From positions 330,460 to 394,459 of the forward strand of contig NZ_UUIS01000001.1 of assembly GCF_900589395.1 (NCBI RefSeq): a stretch of DNA of 64,000 nucleotides. Direction: 5' to 3'. This document shows positions 1 through 7,884 of this stretch, piece after piece. Source of the stretch: Pseudomonas viridiflava (GTDB lineage Bacteria; Pseudomonadota; Gammaproteobacteria; Pseudomonadales; Pseudomonadaceae). Position numbers and translations under genes: made by a program. The stretch's first letter is position 1; each line of letters begins with the position of its first letter. Under the pieces are notes generated by a model. It saw only the letters and a list, made by a program, of their open reading frames with translations, had not been told where the DNA came from and ran no database searches.

Positions 1-231
1 TGCAATGAACACCTGCGCGCCGAACCCAAGACCCCGCTGCCCAGCCTTGATGTGCCGAGCAATGTGATCTGCGAAATGCCGCCGCTGCTCAAGGCCTACA
101 TGCGCCTGGGCGCCAGGATTTGCGGCGAACCGTGCTGGGACCCGGAATTCCAGGTGGCCGACGTGTTCATCCTGCTCAAGCGCGATGACCTGTGCCCGCG
201 CTACGCCAAGCACTTCAAGGCCGCCGTGTGA
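1..231 (+). CDS. olsB: L-ornithine N-alpha-acyltransferase OlsB, C-terminal part
   Basis: Open from the first base in frame 1 to TGA at 229-231, giving the last 76 residues of a protein whose start lies outside the window. The segment with CDLCPRY-like chemistry ([13 protein letters not shown]) and the preceding [11 protein letters not shown] stretch look like the end of the GNAT-like OlsB family. OlsB transfers a 3-hydroxyacyl chain from acyl-ACP to ornithine, the first step of ornithine-lipid synthesis. Its stop overlaps the start of the next gene (TGATG), which encodes the expected second enzyme, OlsA. The identification rests on this pairing and on recalled family similarity. Confidence 0.8.
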   Translation, partial: CNEHLRAEPKTPLPSLDVPSNVICEMPPLLKAYMRLGARICGEPCWDPEFQVADVFILLKRDDLCPRYAKHFKAAV

Positions 232-1034
232 TGATCCGGGTGCGTCGTCTGGCGCGTGTGACCCAGGTACTGCTGGTGGTGCTGGCCGGGTTGCTGATGG
301 CCGGTGTGGTGGCGACCCTGGAACGACTGAAACTGGGCGGCTCGATGGCCATGCGTCAGCGTTGCAGCCGCTGGTTCATGGCGCGGCTGAGCAATGCCCT
401 GCCATTTCGCATCACGGTCATCGGCGAGTTGCCGCGCCAGCCGATGCTGTGGGTGTGCAATCACGTGTCGTGGACCGACATTCCGTTGCTGGGGCGGCTG
501 ATACCGTTGTCGTTCCTGTCCAAGGCCGAGGTGCGCACCTGGCCGGTCGCCGGCTGGCTGGCGCACAACGCCGGCACGCTGTTCATCCGTCGTGGTGCCG
601 GCGACAGCCGTCTGGTGCAGCGCCAGATGACCCGACACCTGCAACAAGGCAGCCCGCTGCTGATCTTTCCGGAAGGCACCACCACCGACGGGCGCAGCCT
701 GCGCACCTTCCATGGCCGGCTGCTGGGCAGCGCCATCGAGGCCGGTGTCGACCTGCAACCGGTGGCTATCCAGTACCTGCGCAACGGCCAGCCCGACACC
801 CTCGCGCCATTCATTGGCGATGACGACCTGCTCTCGCATCTGCGCAGGTTACTGAGCCACGAACAGGGTGAGGTGCATGTCCACCTGCTCAAACCCATTG
901 CCAGCGCAGGCCAGGACCGTGCCGTATTGGCCTTGCAGGCTCGGCAGGCGGTTCAACTGGCATTGTTCGGCGCGGCGCCTGTCGAGGCGCCGGTCATGAC
1001 GCCCGCCACGCCGTCATCGGCCAAGGCCGCCTGA
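231..1034 (+). CDS. olsA: Lyso-ornithine lipid O-acyltransferase OlsA (PlsC-like)
   Basis: A 267-residue member of the 1-acyl-sn-glycerol-3-phosphate acyltransferase family. An N-terminal hydrophobic segment (about residues 11-29) is followed by the catalytic NHVSWTD motif (His78 and Asp83 of the HX4D signature) and by the FPEGTTTDG substrate-binding motif near residue 155. I chose ATG 231 because it overlaps the olsB stop as TGATG; an in-frame ATG at 192 would lie inside olsB. OlsA acylates lyso-ornithine lipid at the inner membrane to make ornithine lipid, a phosphorus-free membrane lipid. A role as a general phosphatidate-forming PlsC paralogue cannot be excluded. The last 82 bases overlap the convergent acpH gene. 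Confidence 0.88.
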   Translation: MIRVRRLARVTQVLLVVLAGLLMAGVVATLERLKLGGSMAMRQRCSRWFMARLSNALPFRITVIGELPRQPMLWVCNHVSWTDIPLLGRLIPLSFLSKAEVRTWPVAGWLAHNAGTLFIRRGAGDSRLVQRQMTRHLQQGSPLLIFPEGTTTDGRSLRTFHGRLLGSAIEAGVDLQPVAIQYLRNGQPDTLAPFIGDDDLLSHLRRLLSHEQGEVHVHLLKPIASAGQDRAVLALQARQAVQLALFGAAPVEAPVMTPATPSSAKAA

Positions 1035-1591
1035 GCGAACGCCTGCAACAAGGGGTAGAACGTCTCGAAGTCGGCACTCAAGGGCTCGTAGAGGTCAGGC
1101 AATTGCTGCATGGCCTCGAACAACCCGGCCGGGCGACTCAGGCGCCGGGCGATGCCCTGTAGCGCCATCTCCACCACGGCATAGTCCCGGTACGAGCCCA
1201 GCCAGTCCTGCGCCGCCATGCGCGGTGCAATCAGCGCCAGGCGCTCCGGCAGGTCGGGCTCGGCGGCCAGCACGCGGTACACCTGGTCGGTGAAGACCGG
1301 CAGCGGTATGGCGGCATGCCGAGGCCAGTCACGGGCCAGGCAATGGTCGAAAAACACATCCAGCACAATGCCGGCGTAACGCCGATGCTGCGGACCGAAG
1401 CGCTGCAAGGCGTGGCGAACCACAGGATGCTGATCGGTAAACGCATCGATGCGCCGGTGCAGGCGGATCGAGGCTTCCAGTTCAGGGGCAAAGCGTCCGG
1501 CCAGCGGTCCTTTGACAAAGTCGCCATACAGGCTGCCGAGCAATTGGGCGGGCCGCTGGCCGCCAAGATGAAGGTGCGCGAGATAGTTCAT
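953..1591 (-). CDS. acpH: Acyl carrier protein phosphodiesterase (DUF479)
   Basis: A 212-residue protein with the characteristic N-terminus MNYLAHLHL, a GSLYGDFVKG motif carrying the conserved Asp24, and a later DHCLARDW motif. These are typical of AcpH, a metal-dependent hydrolase that removes 4'-phosphopantetheine from holo-ACP. The usual length is about 190-195 residues. Here the C-terminus is some 18 residues longer and runs antisense into the end of olsA, so the two genes converge with an 82-bp overlap and there is no room for an intervening terminator. The start ATG is at 1589-1591. Confidence 0.88.
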   Translation of the reverse strand: MNYLAHLHLGGQRPAQLLGSLYGDFVKGPLAGRFAPELEASIRLHRRIDAFTDQHPVVRHALQRFGPQHRRYAGIVLDVFFDHCLARDWPRHAAIPLPVFTDQVYRVLAAEPDLPERLALIAPRMAAQDWLGSYRDYAVVEMALQGIARRLSRPAGLFEAMQQLPDLYEPLSADFETFYPLLQAFAQAALADDGVAGVMTGASTGAAPNNAS

Positions 1592-1641
1592 GCCTCAAGC
1601 CTACGCTGGATTGCCAGGAAACGGCCATCGCATCGTTATAA

Positions 1642-1749
1642 CGCGATATACCGATTTGTTTGAGGCCGAGCACTTTTGGGTATTTGTGTATCGGAAAAAC
1701 CCGATATAAAGTTCGCCATATCGCCATATCGCCATATCGCGATATACCG
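1642..1749. promoter_or_regulatory. Operator-like array upstream of the ArsR-type regulator
   Basis: The 12-mer CGCGATATACCG occurs twice, at 1642-1653 and 1738-1749. Between them are the inverted repeat TATCGG (1689-1694) / CCGATA (1701-1706) and three back-to-back copies of CGCCATAT (1714-1737). The array ends in the perfect 12-bp palindrome ATATCGCGATAT (1734-1745), 26 bp before the regulator's ATG. Such ATAT-centred dyads are typical winged-helix repressor sites, so autoregulation by the downstream ArsR-type protein is the simplest reading. This is inferred from position and symmetry only. Confidence 0.55.
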
Positions 1750-1771
1750 CTACACCCCCCTTGAGAACGAC

Positions 1772-2086
1772 ATGCCTATCGACCTCGACGAAATCATGAA
1801 AGCCCTGGCCCACCCGGTTCGCCGTGAAATCCTGGTCTGGCTCAAGGACCCGCACGCATGCTTTCCAGGGCAGGAACACTCCCTGGCGCACGGCGTCTGC
1901 GCCGGCCAGATCGATCAGCGTGCCGGGCTTTCTCAATCGACGGTGTCCGCTCACCTTGCCACCTTGCAACGCGCGGGCCTGATCACCAGCAAGAAAGTCG
2001 GCCAATGGCATTTCTTCAAACGCAATGAAGAAACGCTGCAGGCCTTCGTTCAAGCCTTGGTGAACGAACTCGCCACCCCGCGCTGA
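1772..2086 (+). CDS. ArsR-family winged-helix transcriptional regulator
   Basis: A 104-residue regulator. The KALAHPVRREILVWL segment (10-24) starts the ArsR/SmtB fold and the recognition helix lies around AGLSQSTVSAHLATL (51-65). The start at ATG 1772 follows a purine-rich TTGAGAACGAC stretch; a longer in-frame start at 1676 would translate the operator array and adds no recognisable domain. No classical arsenic or zinc metal-binding box is present. Two cysteines (Cys30 and Cys43) flank an insertion before the helix-turn-helix, which would suit a thiol or electrophile sensor. It is followed by an old-yellow-enzyme gene, so regulation of electrophile reduction is a reasonable inference. Confidence 0.82.
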   Translation: MPIDLDEIMKALAHPVRREILVWLKDPHACFPGQEHSLAHGVCAGQIDQRAGLSQSTVSAHLATLQRAGLITSKKVGQWHFFKRNEETLQAFVQALVNELATPR

Positions 2087-2223
2087 CCTGCGTGCCACTG
2101 GCCGCGGCGGCGCTGGCAGTGCTCGCACTGCGGGTGACCCTGATCACTTTGCGCCAGACCACCCTGCCGGAACTGGCACCTGCAACTCAACACAGAGGGG
2201 ATGCTCATGACAACGCTGTTTGA
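2083..2223 (+). pseudogene. Possible C-terminal remnant of an MFS transporter
   Basis: Between the regulator and the reductase, frame 1 reads an uninterrupted hydrophobic stretch (VPLAAAALAVLAL followed by RVTLITLRQTTLPEL) ending at TGA 2221-2223, just inside the reductase gene. It resembles the last transmembrane helix and tail of a major facilitator protein. No start codon or upstream part survives; its 5' end abuts the regulator's stop. Either an internal deletion removed a transporter gene once sitting between the two genes, or this is a chance GC-rich hydrophobic frame. Confidence 0.3.
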
Positions 2224-3256
2224 CCCGATCATCGTGGGCGAGCTGCACTTGCCCAACCGCATCATCATGGCGCCATTGACCCGCTGCCGCGCCGACGAAG
2301 GGCGTGTGCCCAATGCCATGATGGCTGAGTACTACGTACAACGTGCCTCTGCCGGGCTGATCATCAGTGAAGCCACTTCGGTGACCCCGATGGGCGTGGG
2401 TTACCCCGACACACCCGGCATCTGGTCTGCCGACCAGGTGCGCGGCTGGAGCAATATCACCAAGGCCGTGCATGGCGCCGGTGGGCGTATCGTATTGCAA
2501 CTCTGGCATGTGGGGCGTATCTCGCACCCCGCTTACCTGAACGGTGAAACACCGGTCGCACCCAGCGCCGTGAAGCCGGCCGGGCATGTCAGCCTGATGC
2601 GTCCGAAGGCAGACTTCCCGACACCGCGTGCGCTGGAGCTGGCCGAAATCGACGACGTCATCGAGGCTTTCCGCGTCGGCGCAGAAAATGCCAAGGCTGC
2701 CGGTTTCGATGGGGTTGAGATCCATGCCGCCAATGGCTACCTGCTCGATCAGTTCTTGCAGAGCAGCACCAACCGGCGCACTGACGCCTATGGCGGTTCG
2801 CTGGAAAACCGCGCGCGCCTGTTGCTGGAAGTGACCGATGCGGTCATCGAGACCTGGGGCGCCGGCCGGGTCGGCGTGCACCTGTCGCCACGTGCCGATT
2901 TATATGACATGGGCGACGACACCCTGGCCGAGACCTTCGGTTACGTGGCCACCGAGCTGGGCCAGCGCAACATTGCGTTTATCTGCGCCCGCGAGCACGA
3001 GGCTGCGGACAGCATTGGCCCGCAACTCAAGCAGGCTTTTGACGGCATGTACATCGCCAACGAGGCGTTCACCAAAGACAGCGCCAATGCCTGGCTGCAG
3101 AGCGGCAAGGCCGATGCCGTGGCGTTCGGCGTGCCGTTCATTGCCAACCCGGACCTGCCCGAGCGCCTGGCCCAGAGTGCGCCGCTGAATGACGCTGATG
3201 CCAAAACCTTCTACAGCAACGGCCCGGTGGGCTATATCGATTACCCGCGTCTTTGA
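2207..3256 (+). CDS. xenB: Old yellow enzyme family flavin reductase (XenB/NemA-like)
   Basis: A 349-residue FMN-dependent ene-reductase. The N-terminal LPNRIIMAPLTRCRAD motif (15-30), the QLWHVGRISHP motif near 98-108 and the active-site HAANGY (His173, Asn176 and proton-donor Tyr178) are all intact, as is YGGSLENR near 195. Such enzymes use NAD(P)H to reduce activated alkenes, nitro compounds and nitrate esters; XenB of Pseudomonas is the closest match from memory. Two ATGs compete: the one at 2201 directly abuts the ribosome-binding site AGAGGGG, whereas ATG 2207 is correctly spaced, so 2207 is preferred. It is probably co-transcribed with the ArsR-type regulator and ends at a strong terminator. 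Confidence 0.87.
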   Translation: MTTLFDPIIVGELHLPNRIIMAPLTRCRADEGRVPNAMMAEYYVQRASAGLIISEATSVTPMGVGYPDTPGIWSADQVRGWSNITKAVHGAGGRIVLQLWHVGRISHPAYLNGETPVAPSAVKPAGHVSLMRPKADFPTPRALELAEIDDVIEAFRVGAENAKAAGFDGVEIHAANGYLLDQFLQSSTNRRTDAYGGSLENRARLLLEVTDAVIETWGAGRVGVHLSPRADLYDMGDDTLAETFGYVATELGQRNIAFICAREHEAADSIGPQLKQAFDGMYIANEAFTKDSANAWLQSGKADAVAFGVPFIANPDLPERLAQSAPLNDADAKTFYSNGPVGYIDYPRL

Positions 3257-3266
3257 TCGATGCGAC

Positions 3267-3290
3267 AAAACCCTGGCAAGCCAGGGTTTT
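3267..3290. terminator. Bidirectional intrinsic terminator
   Basis: A perfect inverted repeat AAAACCCTGG - CAAG - CCAGGGTTTT lies between the convergent reductase gene and the repeat-protein gene. The A and T tails on either side allow it to act on both strands. Confidence 0.85.
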
Positions 3291-3307
3291 GAGTGATGTG
3301 CGGCGCT

Positions 3308-4111
3308 TTAGCGAGGCTTGACCGTGCCCAGCACATTGCCTTCGGCGTCGGTCAGCGTGCCGTCGGGGTGCAGCCAGCGGCCGTCCGCATACCTCACAGC
3401 GCCGTCGGCCAGCTTCCAGGCTCCATCTTTGTACTCAACGCTGCCATCGGCATGCACGATCGTCCCATCGGCATGCTCGGTGGTTCCATCGATGCTTTGT
3501 TTACTGCCGTCTGTATGGGTGACCGTCTGGCCTTGTGCATCGACGACACCGCCGTTGGGCAAGGTGACCGTGCCGTTGGGGTTGAAAACACTGTTGAGCG
3601 GATAGACCAGACTCAGAACGCCTGTAGCGGTATTGGTAATGGACAGCAGTTTGTCGAAGCGCGATGAAGGGGTTACCACAGCCGGTAAGCTATCGGGTGC
3701 AACAGGTTTTACAACCTGCCCGTCCGCCGCCTTGATCAGTGGTTGTTTAGGTTGATGCACAGGGGGTTTGCCCGAGGAGCCCTTGATGACCGGAGGCTTT
3801 GAGCCGCCGCCATTCGTGACAATTGATTTTCCTCCATCCTTGATGATCGGAGGCTTTAAGCCACCGCCATTGGTGACCGTTGATTTTCCTCCATCCTTGA
3901 TGACTGGAGGCTTCGACCCACCGCCGTTTTTAATCGGTAACTTGCCTGCGCCGCCCTTGTTGATGGGCGGCTTGATGGCCAAGGAGGCAGGCGCCAGGCG
4001 CATATCAGTGGATTTTTGGTTGCCTGCAACGACGTTATCGACATATTCCGCAGCGTCTGCGGAGGTGGCCAGTGCGTCAGGGTTGAGGTGCGCTTTGGTG
4101 ATTCCATTCAT
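3308..4111 (-). CDS. Repeat-rich protein of unknown function
   Basis: 267 residues, no recognised family, no signal peptide and no membrane segment. Residues 1-45 are a non-repetitive head. Residues of about 47-120 form a proline/glycine/lysine-rich region built from roughly three copies of a 19-residue unit (KPPxIKDGGKSxVTNGGG). A linker follows, and then from about 190 to the end nine or ten seven-residue units with the pattern DGxxxxx (DGTIVHA, DGSVEYK, DGAWKLA, DGAVRYA and so on), suggesting a regular beta-strand/turn structure. The ATG is preceded by GGAG at a suitable distance, so translation is likely. It is monocistronic and converges on the reductase gene. Function is unknown; a structural or surface-interaction role is only a guess. 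Confidence 0.75.
   Translation of the reverse strand: MNGITKAHLNPDALATSADAAEYVDNVVAGNQKSTDMRLAPASLAIKPPINKGGAGKLPIKNGGGSKPPVIKDGGKSTVTNGGGLKPPIIKDGGKSIVTNGGGSKPPVIKGSSGKPPVHQPKQPLIKAADGQVVKPVAPDSLPAVVTPSSRFDKLLSITNTATGVLSLVYPLNSVFNPNGTVTLPNGGVVDAQGQTVTHTDGSKQSIDGTTEHADGTIVHADGSVEYKDGAWKLADGAVRYADGRWLHPDGTLTDAEGNVLGTVKPR
3783..3959. repeat. 57-bp tandem repeat inside the unknown protein gene
   Basis: Units beginning TTGATGA/TTGATGAT start at 3783, 3840 and 3897, exactly 57 bp apart. The first two are nearly identical and the third decays over its second half. The period is a multiple of three and encodes the 19-residue protein repeat, so copy-number changes would keep the frame. Confidence 0.85.
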
Positions 4112-4223
4112 GGTAAAGCTCCATTGGTTTTGACAATGGGCTTACTTTACGACGACCGCACCGCAACAATTCCCTATATATATATTGCAGGAAATTTTTA
4201 TCCTGCCCGGGCACCTGCGCTCG

Positions 4224-5096
4224 TTACGGCCGGGTATTGAGACGCTGCGAAAGGCTTTGCACCTGGCTGCTCAAGGCGTTGATATTGCGCGTGACCTGAG
4301 CCCGAAAGGCATCGTACTCGGCATTGCTCGGGCCACCCGAAGCGGCTGGCGCGGCAGCGGCAACACGGCTGTCCTGCTCGCTTCTGATCACCAGCAGCTC
4401 CTGCTCCAGGCGCTCGATGGCGGCGGCCGGATTGTCTTGCTTCTTGAGGCTGGCAACGTCGGCGCCCAGGCTCTTGAGCTGCGCTTCAAATTTGCCCTGA
4501 TCACCTTGCGCGCTCTTGATCTGCTCCGGCAGGGCTTGCTTGAGGGTGGTCAGTTCAGTGACCAGCCCCTTGAGTTGTTCCTGCACCTGCGCCAGTTCTT
4601 CCTGCTGGCGGGTGGCCTGCGTAGCGATCAGTTCCACACGCTTGTCCAGGCTGCCTTGCTGCCCCTGGGCGTTTTCACGTGCGGCGTTCTGCTCCTGCAA
4701 CTGTGCATCAAGCTGGCCGAGGCGCTGCTTGAGGGCCTCGCTGTCGCGGCTCAGGGTTTCAGGCGTGACCATCTTGCCGGAGAGATCCTGCAACCGGCCT
4801 GCCGCTTCTTCACTGATGCGCGCGAAGCTTTCCTGGGTGGCGACCAGTTGTTGCTCCATCAACGAAATCTGCTGGAAGCTCCACCAGCCCAGCCCGCAGA
4901 ACGCAATGATCAAGGCCCCGATCAGCGCCCACAGCGGTCCGGTGCTCGGCCCCTTGACCTTGACCACCGGTGTTGTGCGCGAATACACCGTGGTGCGCTC
5001 GCGGGCGCCACGGGCTTGCACGAAGTCGTCATCGTCGTCATCCCGGGCACTGAGGCTGGGGATATCATCGATGTCGTCGTGGGGATCTTTACGCAT
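4224..5096 (-). CDS. Membrane-anchored coiled-coil protein of unknown function
   Basis: 290 residues. A strongly acidic cytoplasmic N-terminus (about 1-35, with a run of six aspartates at 19-24) precedes a single transmembrane helix (about 54-73, ending in a Trp-Trp pair). A long Gln/Glu/Leu-rich coiled coil covers about 75-240, followed by an Ala/Pro linker and a second short amphipathic segment. Topology is inferred as type II with the coiled coil in the periplasm. ATG 5096 has AAAGGG seven bases upstream and is preferred to an in-frame TTG at 5102. Orthologues occupy this place in other Pseudomonas (recalled synteny), but I know no established function. Confidence 0.8.
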   Translation of the reverse strand: MRKDPHDDIDDIPSLSARDDDDDDFVQARGARERTTVYSRTTPVVKVKGPSTGPLWALIGALIIAFCGLGWWSFQQISLMEQQLVATQESFARISEEAAGRLQDLSGKMVTPETLSRDSEALKQRLGQLDAQLQEQNAARENAQGQQGSLDKRVELIATQATRQQEELAQVQEQLKGLVTELTTLKQALPEQIKSAQGDQGKFEAQLKSLGADVASLKKQDNPAAAIERLEQELLVIRSEQDSRVAAAAPAASGGPSNAEYDAFRAQVTRNINALSSQVQSLSQRLNTRP

Positions 5097-5184
5097 AAGC
5101 AACCCTTTCAGGAACGGTTAGAAGCAGGCCGGGCAGTATAAACGCTCCAGCCTGACAAACAGGGTTCATCGTGCGGCGCACCGA

Positions 5185-6177
5185 TCAATGCCCTTGCCCG
5201 GCTTGCCACCAGGCACAGAATTCGTCCAGCGCCGCCCACAGGCTGACCTTGGGCTCATACCCCAGGTAATGCCGGGCACGGCTGATGTCCAGGGTGAAGT
5301 CCTTGTGCATGACCTGGGTGTCCAGGCGCGACAGCGCAGGCTCCGGGCGCCCGGGCCAGAGCAGGCAGGCGCCTTCGTTGAGCGCGGCCAGCAGGCAGGT
5401 CGGGCCATAACCGCGGTAACGGGTGACCTGGGCCAGTTGCAAACGACGCATGACGTAGTTGATGGCGTCCCACAAGGGTACCGGCTGACCATTACTGATG
5501 TTGTAGGCCTTGCCCAATGCCGCCGATCCGGCCAACAGGCTGCTCGACAGCGCCTGATTGAGGTTGGCCATGCTGGTGAAATCCACCTTGTTGAGCCCGT
5601 TGCCTACAATCGCCAGGCGCTTGCTCCGTTGCAGACGCAACAGTCGCGGGAAGAGACGGTGATCGCCAGCGCCCGTCACCAGTCGCGGCCGCAAGGCGAT
5701 GACCTGCAGCCCGAACTCCTGAGCCCCGAAGACCTTTTGCTCGGCCAGCCGTTTGCTGGCGGCATAGGCATTGCCCGGGTGCTTGAGCACCTGGTCTTCT
5801 TTGAGCCCAAGGTGCGAGCGGCCATCGAAATAGATCGACGGCGACGACAGATGCACCAGCCGCCGGACTTTCTGTTTCAGGCAGGCTTCGACCACGTTCT
5901 CGGTCAGTTGCACGTTGGCCTGGACCAGATCCTGACGCCGTCCCCAGGTGCTCACTGAGCCGGCGCAATGCACGACGGCATCGACTTCGCGACACATGAC
6001 CCGCACCTGTTCGGCATCGCCCAGATCGCCAGGCACGAACTCGGCGCCCTGTAAAACCAGGTGCTCCAGTGCCTCTTCACGCCGGGCATTGATCCTGACG
6101 CTCAGGCCTTGCTCCAGAGCGTGCTGCGCAAAGCGCCCGCCGATGAAGCCGCTTGCACCTGTGACCAGAATCTTCAT
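5185..6177 (-). CDS. NAD(P)-dependent epimerase/dehydratase (extended SDR)
   Basis: 330 residues. The nucleotide-binding TGASGFIG motif (6-13) is followed by the Asp-containing region at 51-54, an HLSSPS segment near 109-114 with the catalytic serine, and the active-site Tyr138-x-x-x-Lys142 (YAASK). The C-terminal half resembles the sterol dehydrogenase/isomerase-like branch of extended SDRs. The substrate cannot be told from sequence. It stands alone between the coiled-coil protein and the argP gene, with short gaps on both sides. Confidence 0.85.
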   Translation of the reverse strand: MKILVTGASGFIGGRFAQHALEQGLSVRINARREEALEHLVLQGAEFVPGDLGDAEQVRVMCREVDAVVHCAGSVSTWGRRQDLVQANVQLTENVVEACLKQKVRRLVHLSSPSIYFDGRSHLGLKEDQVLKHPGNAYAASKRLAEQKVFGAQEFGLQVIALRPRLVTGAGDHRLFPRLLRLQRSKRLAIVGNGLNKVDFTSMANLNQALSSSLLAGSAALGKAYNISNGQPVPLWDAINYVMRRLQLAQVTRYRGYGPTCLLAALNEGACLLWPGRPEPALSRLDTQVMHKDFTLDISRARHYLGYEPKVSLWAALDEFCAWWQAGQGH

Positions 6178-6203
6178 TCACCGCTCCCTAAGCGATACAT
6201 ACA

Positions 6204-7124
6204 TTAATCCGTGGGCAATGACGCTCCATCAGGTCTGCACGGCACCAGCCATTGACCGGACTGCCGGGCCAGATGCTCGGTCAGTCGGGTCAGCAGCTGA
6301 CCACCATTGCGCCAATGATGCCAGTACAGGGGCACCTCGATGCAGCGCCCCGGGAACAGATCGCGCAACGCGCCGCTGCGCAATTGCTCGCGCACTTGCA
6401 GGTCGGGCACCATGCCCCAGCCCAGCCCGGCCTCGAGCATGCGCACGAAGCCCTCGGACGAGGGGCACAGATGATGCGCGAAACCGCCATGCAGGCCAAG
6501 CGCTGCCAGGTAGCGATGCTGCAACGTATCGTCCGGACCGAACACCAGTGCCGGCGCCAGCACCAGCCCGGCGGGGGCCAGGCCAGCCATGAAGTGCCGC
6601 TCGATGAACGCCGGACTGGCCACCGCCAGGTAGCGCATCGCCCCGATCGACAGGCTGCGTGCGCCGGCCACCGGACGCTCGCTGGCGCACAGGCAGGCAG
6701 CCACTTCACCGGCACGCATGCGCTTGAGGCCGACGTCCTGGTCTTCCACGACCAGATCCAGCAACAGGCGATGATCAATACAGAACTCTCCTACCGCCGG
6801 TGCCCACCAGGTCGCCAGGCTATCGGCATTAAGGGCAATGCGCAGGCGCTCGGGCAGGCTTTCTTCGTCCAGGCTCGGCACCTGCCCTTGCAGGTCGCGC
6901 TCCAGCAAGCGCACCTGCTGGACATGATTGAGCAGTCGCCGGCCGATTTCGGTGGGCCCCGGTGGCGTGGCCCGTACCAGCACCGGCTGGCCGATGCGCG
7001 CCTCCAGCAGCTTGATACGCTGCGACACCGCCGACTGCGACAGGCCCAGTACTTGCGCGGCCCGCTCGAACCCGGCCTGTTCGACGACGGCGGCCAGTGC
7101 TGCCAGAAGCTTGTAGTCGAACAT
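6204..7124 (-). CDS. argP: LysR-family regulator ArgP/LysG
   Basis: 306 residues with an N-terminal helix-turn-helix (residues 18-37, RAAQVLGLSQSAVSQRI) and a LysR-type effector domain. The N-terminal MFDYKLLAAL and the pairing with a divergent LysE/ArgO exporter gene identify the ArgP (IciA/LysG) group, which activates basic-amino-acid export when arginine or lysine is in excess. ATG 7124 has AGGA at a good distance; the longer frame upstream would run into the argO leader. The 96-bp divergent region (7125-7220) should hold the operator controlling argO. Confidence 0.87.
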   Translation of the reverse strand: MFDYKLLAALAAVVEQAGFERAAQVLGLSQSAVSQRIKLLEARIGQPVLVRATPPGPTEIGRRLLNHVQQVRLLERDLQGQVPSLDEESLPERLRIALNADSLATWWAPAVGEFCIDHRLLLDLVVEDQDVGLKRMRAGEVAACLCASERPVAGARSLSIGAMRYLAVASPAFIERHFMAGLAPAGLVLAPALVFGPDDTLQHRYLAALGLHGGFAHHLCPSSEGFVRMLEAGLGWGMVPDLQVREQLRSGALRDLFPGRCIEVPLYWHHWRNGGQLLTRLTEHLARQSGQWLVPCRPDGASLPTD

Positions 7125-7220
7125 CAGTTTTCCTAATGAGTGATGAACAGGATTGATTTTTCTTATATACACGCACGCCGCAGAATCGTCAGCCTCTCCC
7201 CTGCAAGCGGACACGTTCTC

Positions 7221-7823
7221 ATGTGGCAAAGCTACCTCAACGGCCTGTTGGTCGCCCTCGGACTGATCATGGCCATCGGCTCACAGAACGCTTTCGTGCT
7301 GGCCCAGGGGCTGCGCCGTGAACACCATATCCCTGTGGCTGTTTTATGCATCGTGTGCGATGCACTGCTGGTGGCCATGGGTGTCTACGGCCTGGCCCGC
7401 CTGCTGGTGCAAAACCCGACCCTGCTGGCTGTCGCGCGCTGGGGCGGCGTGGTATTCCTGACCTGGTACGGCCTGCAAGCCTTGCGCCGGGCCTGCGCCC
7501 GCCAGAGCCTGACCAATGATGCACAACAGGGCGTCAAATCGTTGCGCACCGTGTTGCTCAGTGCCCTGGCGGTCACCCTGCTCAACCCGCACGTGTACCT
7601 CGACACCGTCTTGCTGATCGGTTCGCTGGGGGCCCAGCAAAGTGTGCCGGGCGCGTATGTCGCGGGGGCCGCCAGCGGGTCGTTCCTGTGGTTCTCGGCC
7701 CTGGCGGTCGGCGCGGCCTGGCTGGCCCCGTGGCTGGCGCGTCCGGCAACCTGGCGGCTGCTGGATGTGATGGTGGCGGTGATGATGTTCAGCGTGGCGA
7801 TCCAGCTGATCCGCAGCGCCTGA
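7221..7823 (+). CDS. argO: LysE/ArgO-type amino-acid exporter
   Basis: A 200-residue inner-membrane protein with about six hydrophobic helices. The signature N-terminal region with MAIGSQNAFVLAQGLR (residues 15-30) and the LNPHVYLDT motif (about 128-136) are hallmarks of LysE/ArgO exporters of arginine and lysine. ATG 7221 fits the family start; an upstream in-frame ATG at 7140 would add 27 residues lacking any hydrophobic segment. Divergent from argP, which probably activates it. Confidence 0.88.
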   Translation: MWQSYLNGLLVALGLIMAIGSQNAFVLAQGLRREHHIPVAVLCIVCDALLVAMGVYGLARLLVQNPTLLAVARWGGVVFLTWYGLQALRRACARQSLTNDAQQGVKSLRTVLLSALAVTLLNPHVYLDTVLLIGSLGAQQSVPGAYVAGAASGSFLWFSALAVGAAWLAPWLARPATWRLLDVMVAVMMFSVAIQLIRSA

Positions 7824-7884
7824 GTGCCGCTTATACCTTTATTGGCGAAAAACCTTGAACCCCTATTCCACACAGTTGTTGCGT

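Noticed and set aside
1601..2128. A 175-codon minus-strand frame over the ArsR-type gene
   Set aside because: It crosses the operator array and is antisense to a clear winged-helix protein.
3783..3959. Possible CRISPR-like array
   Set aside because: The 57-bp units are contiguous with no unique spacers and encode an in-frame protein repeat.
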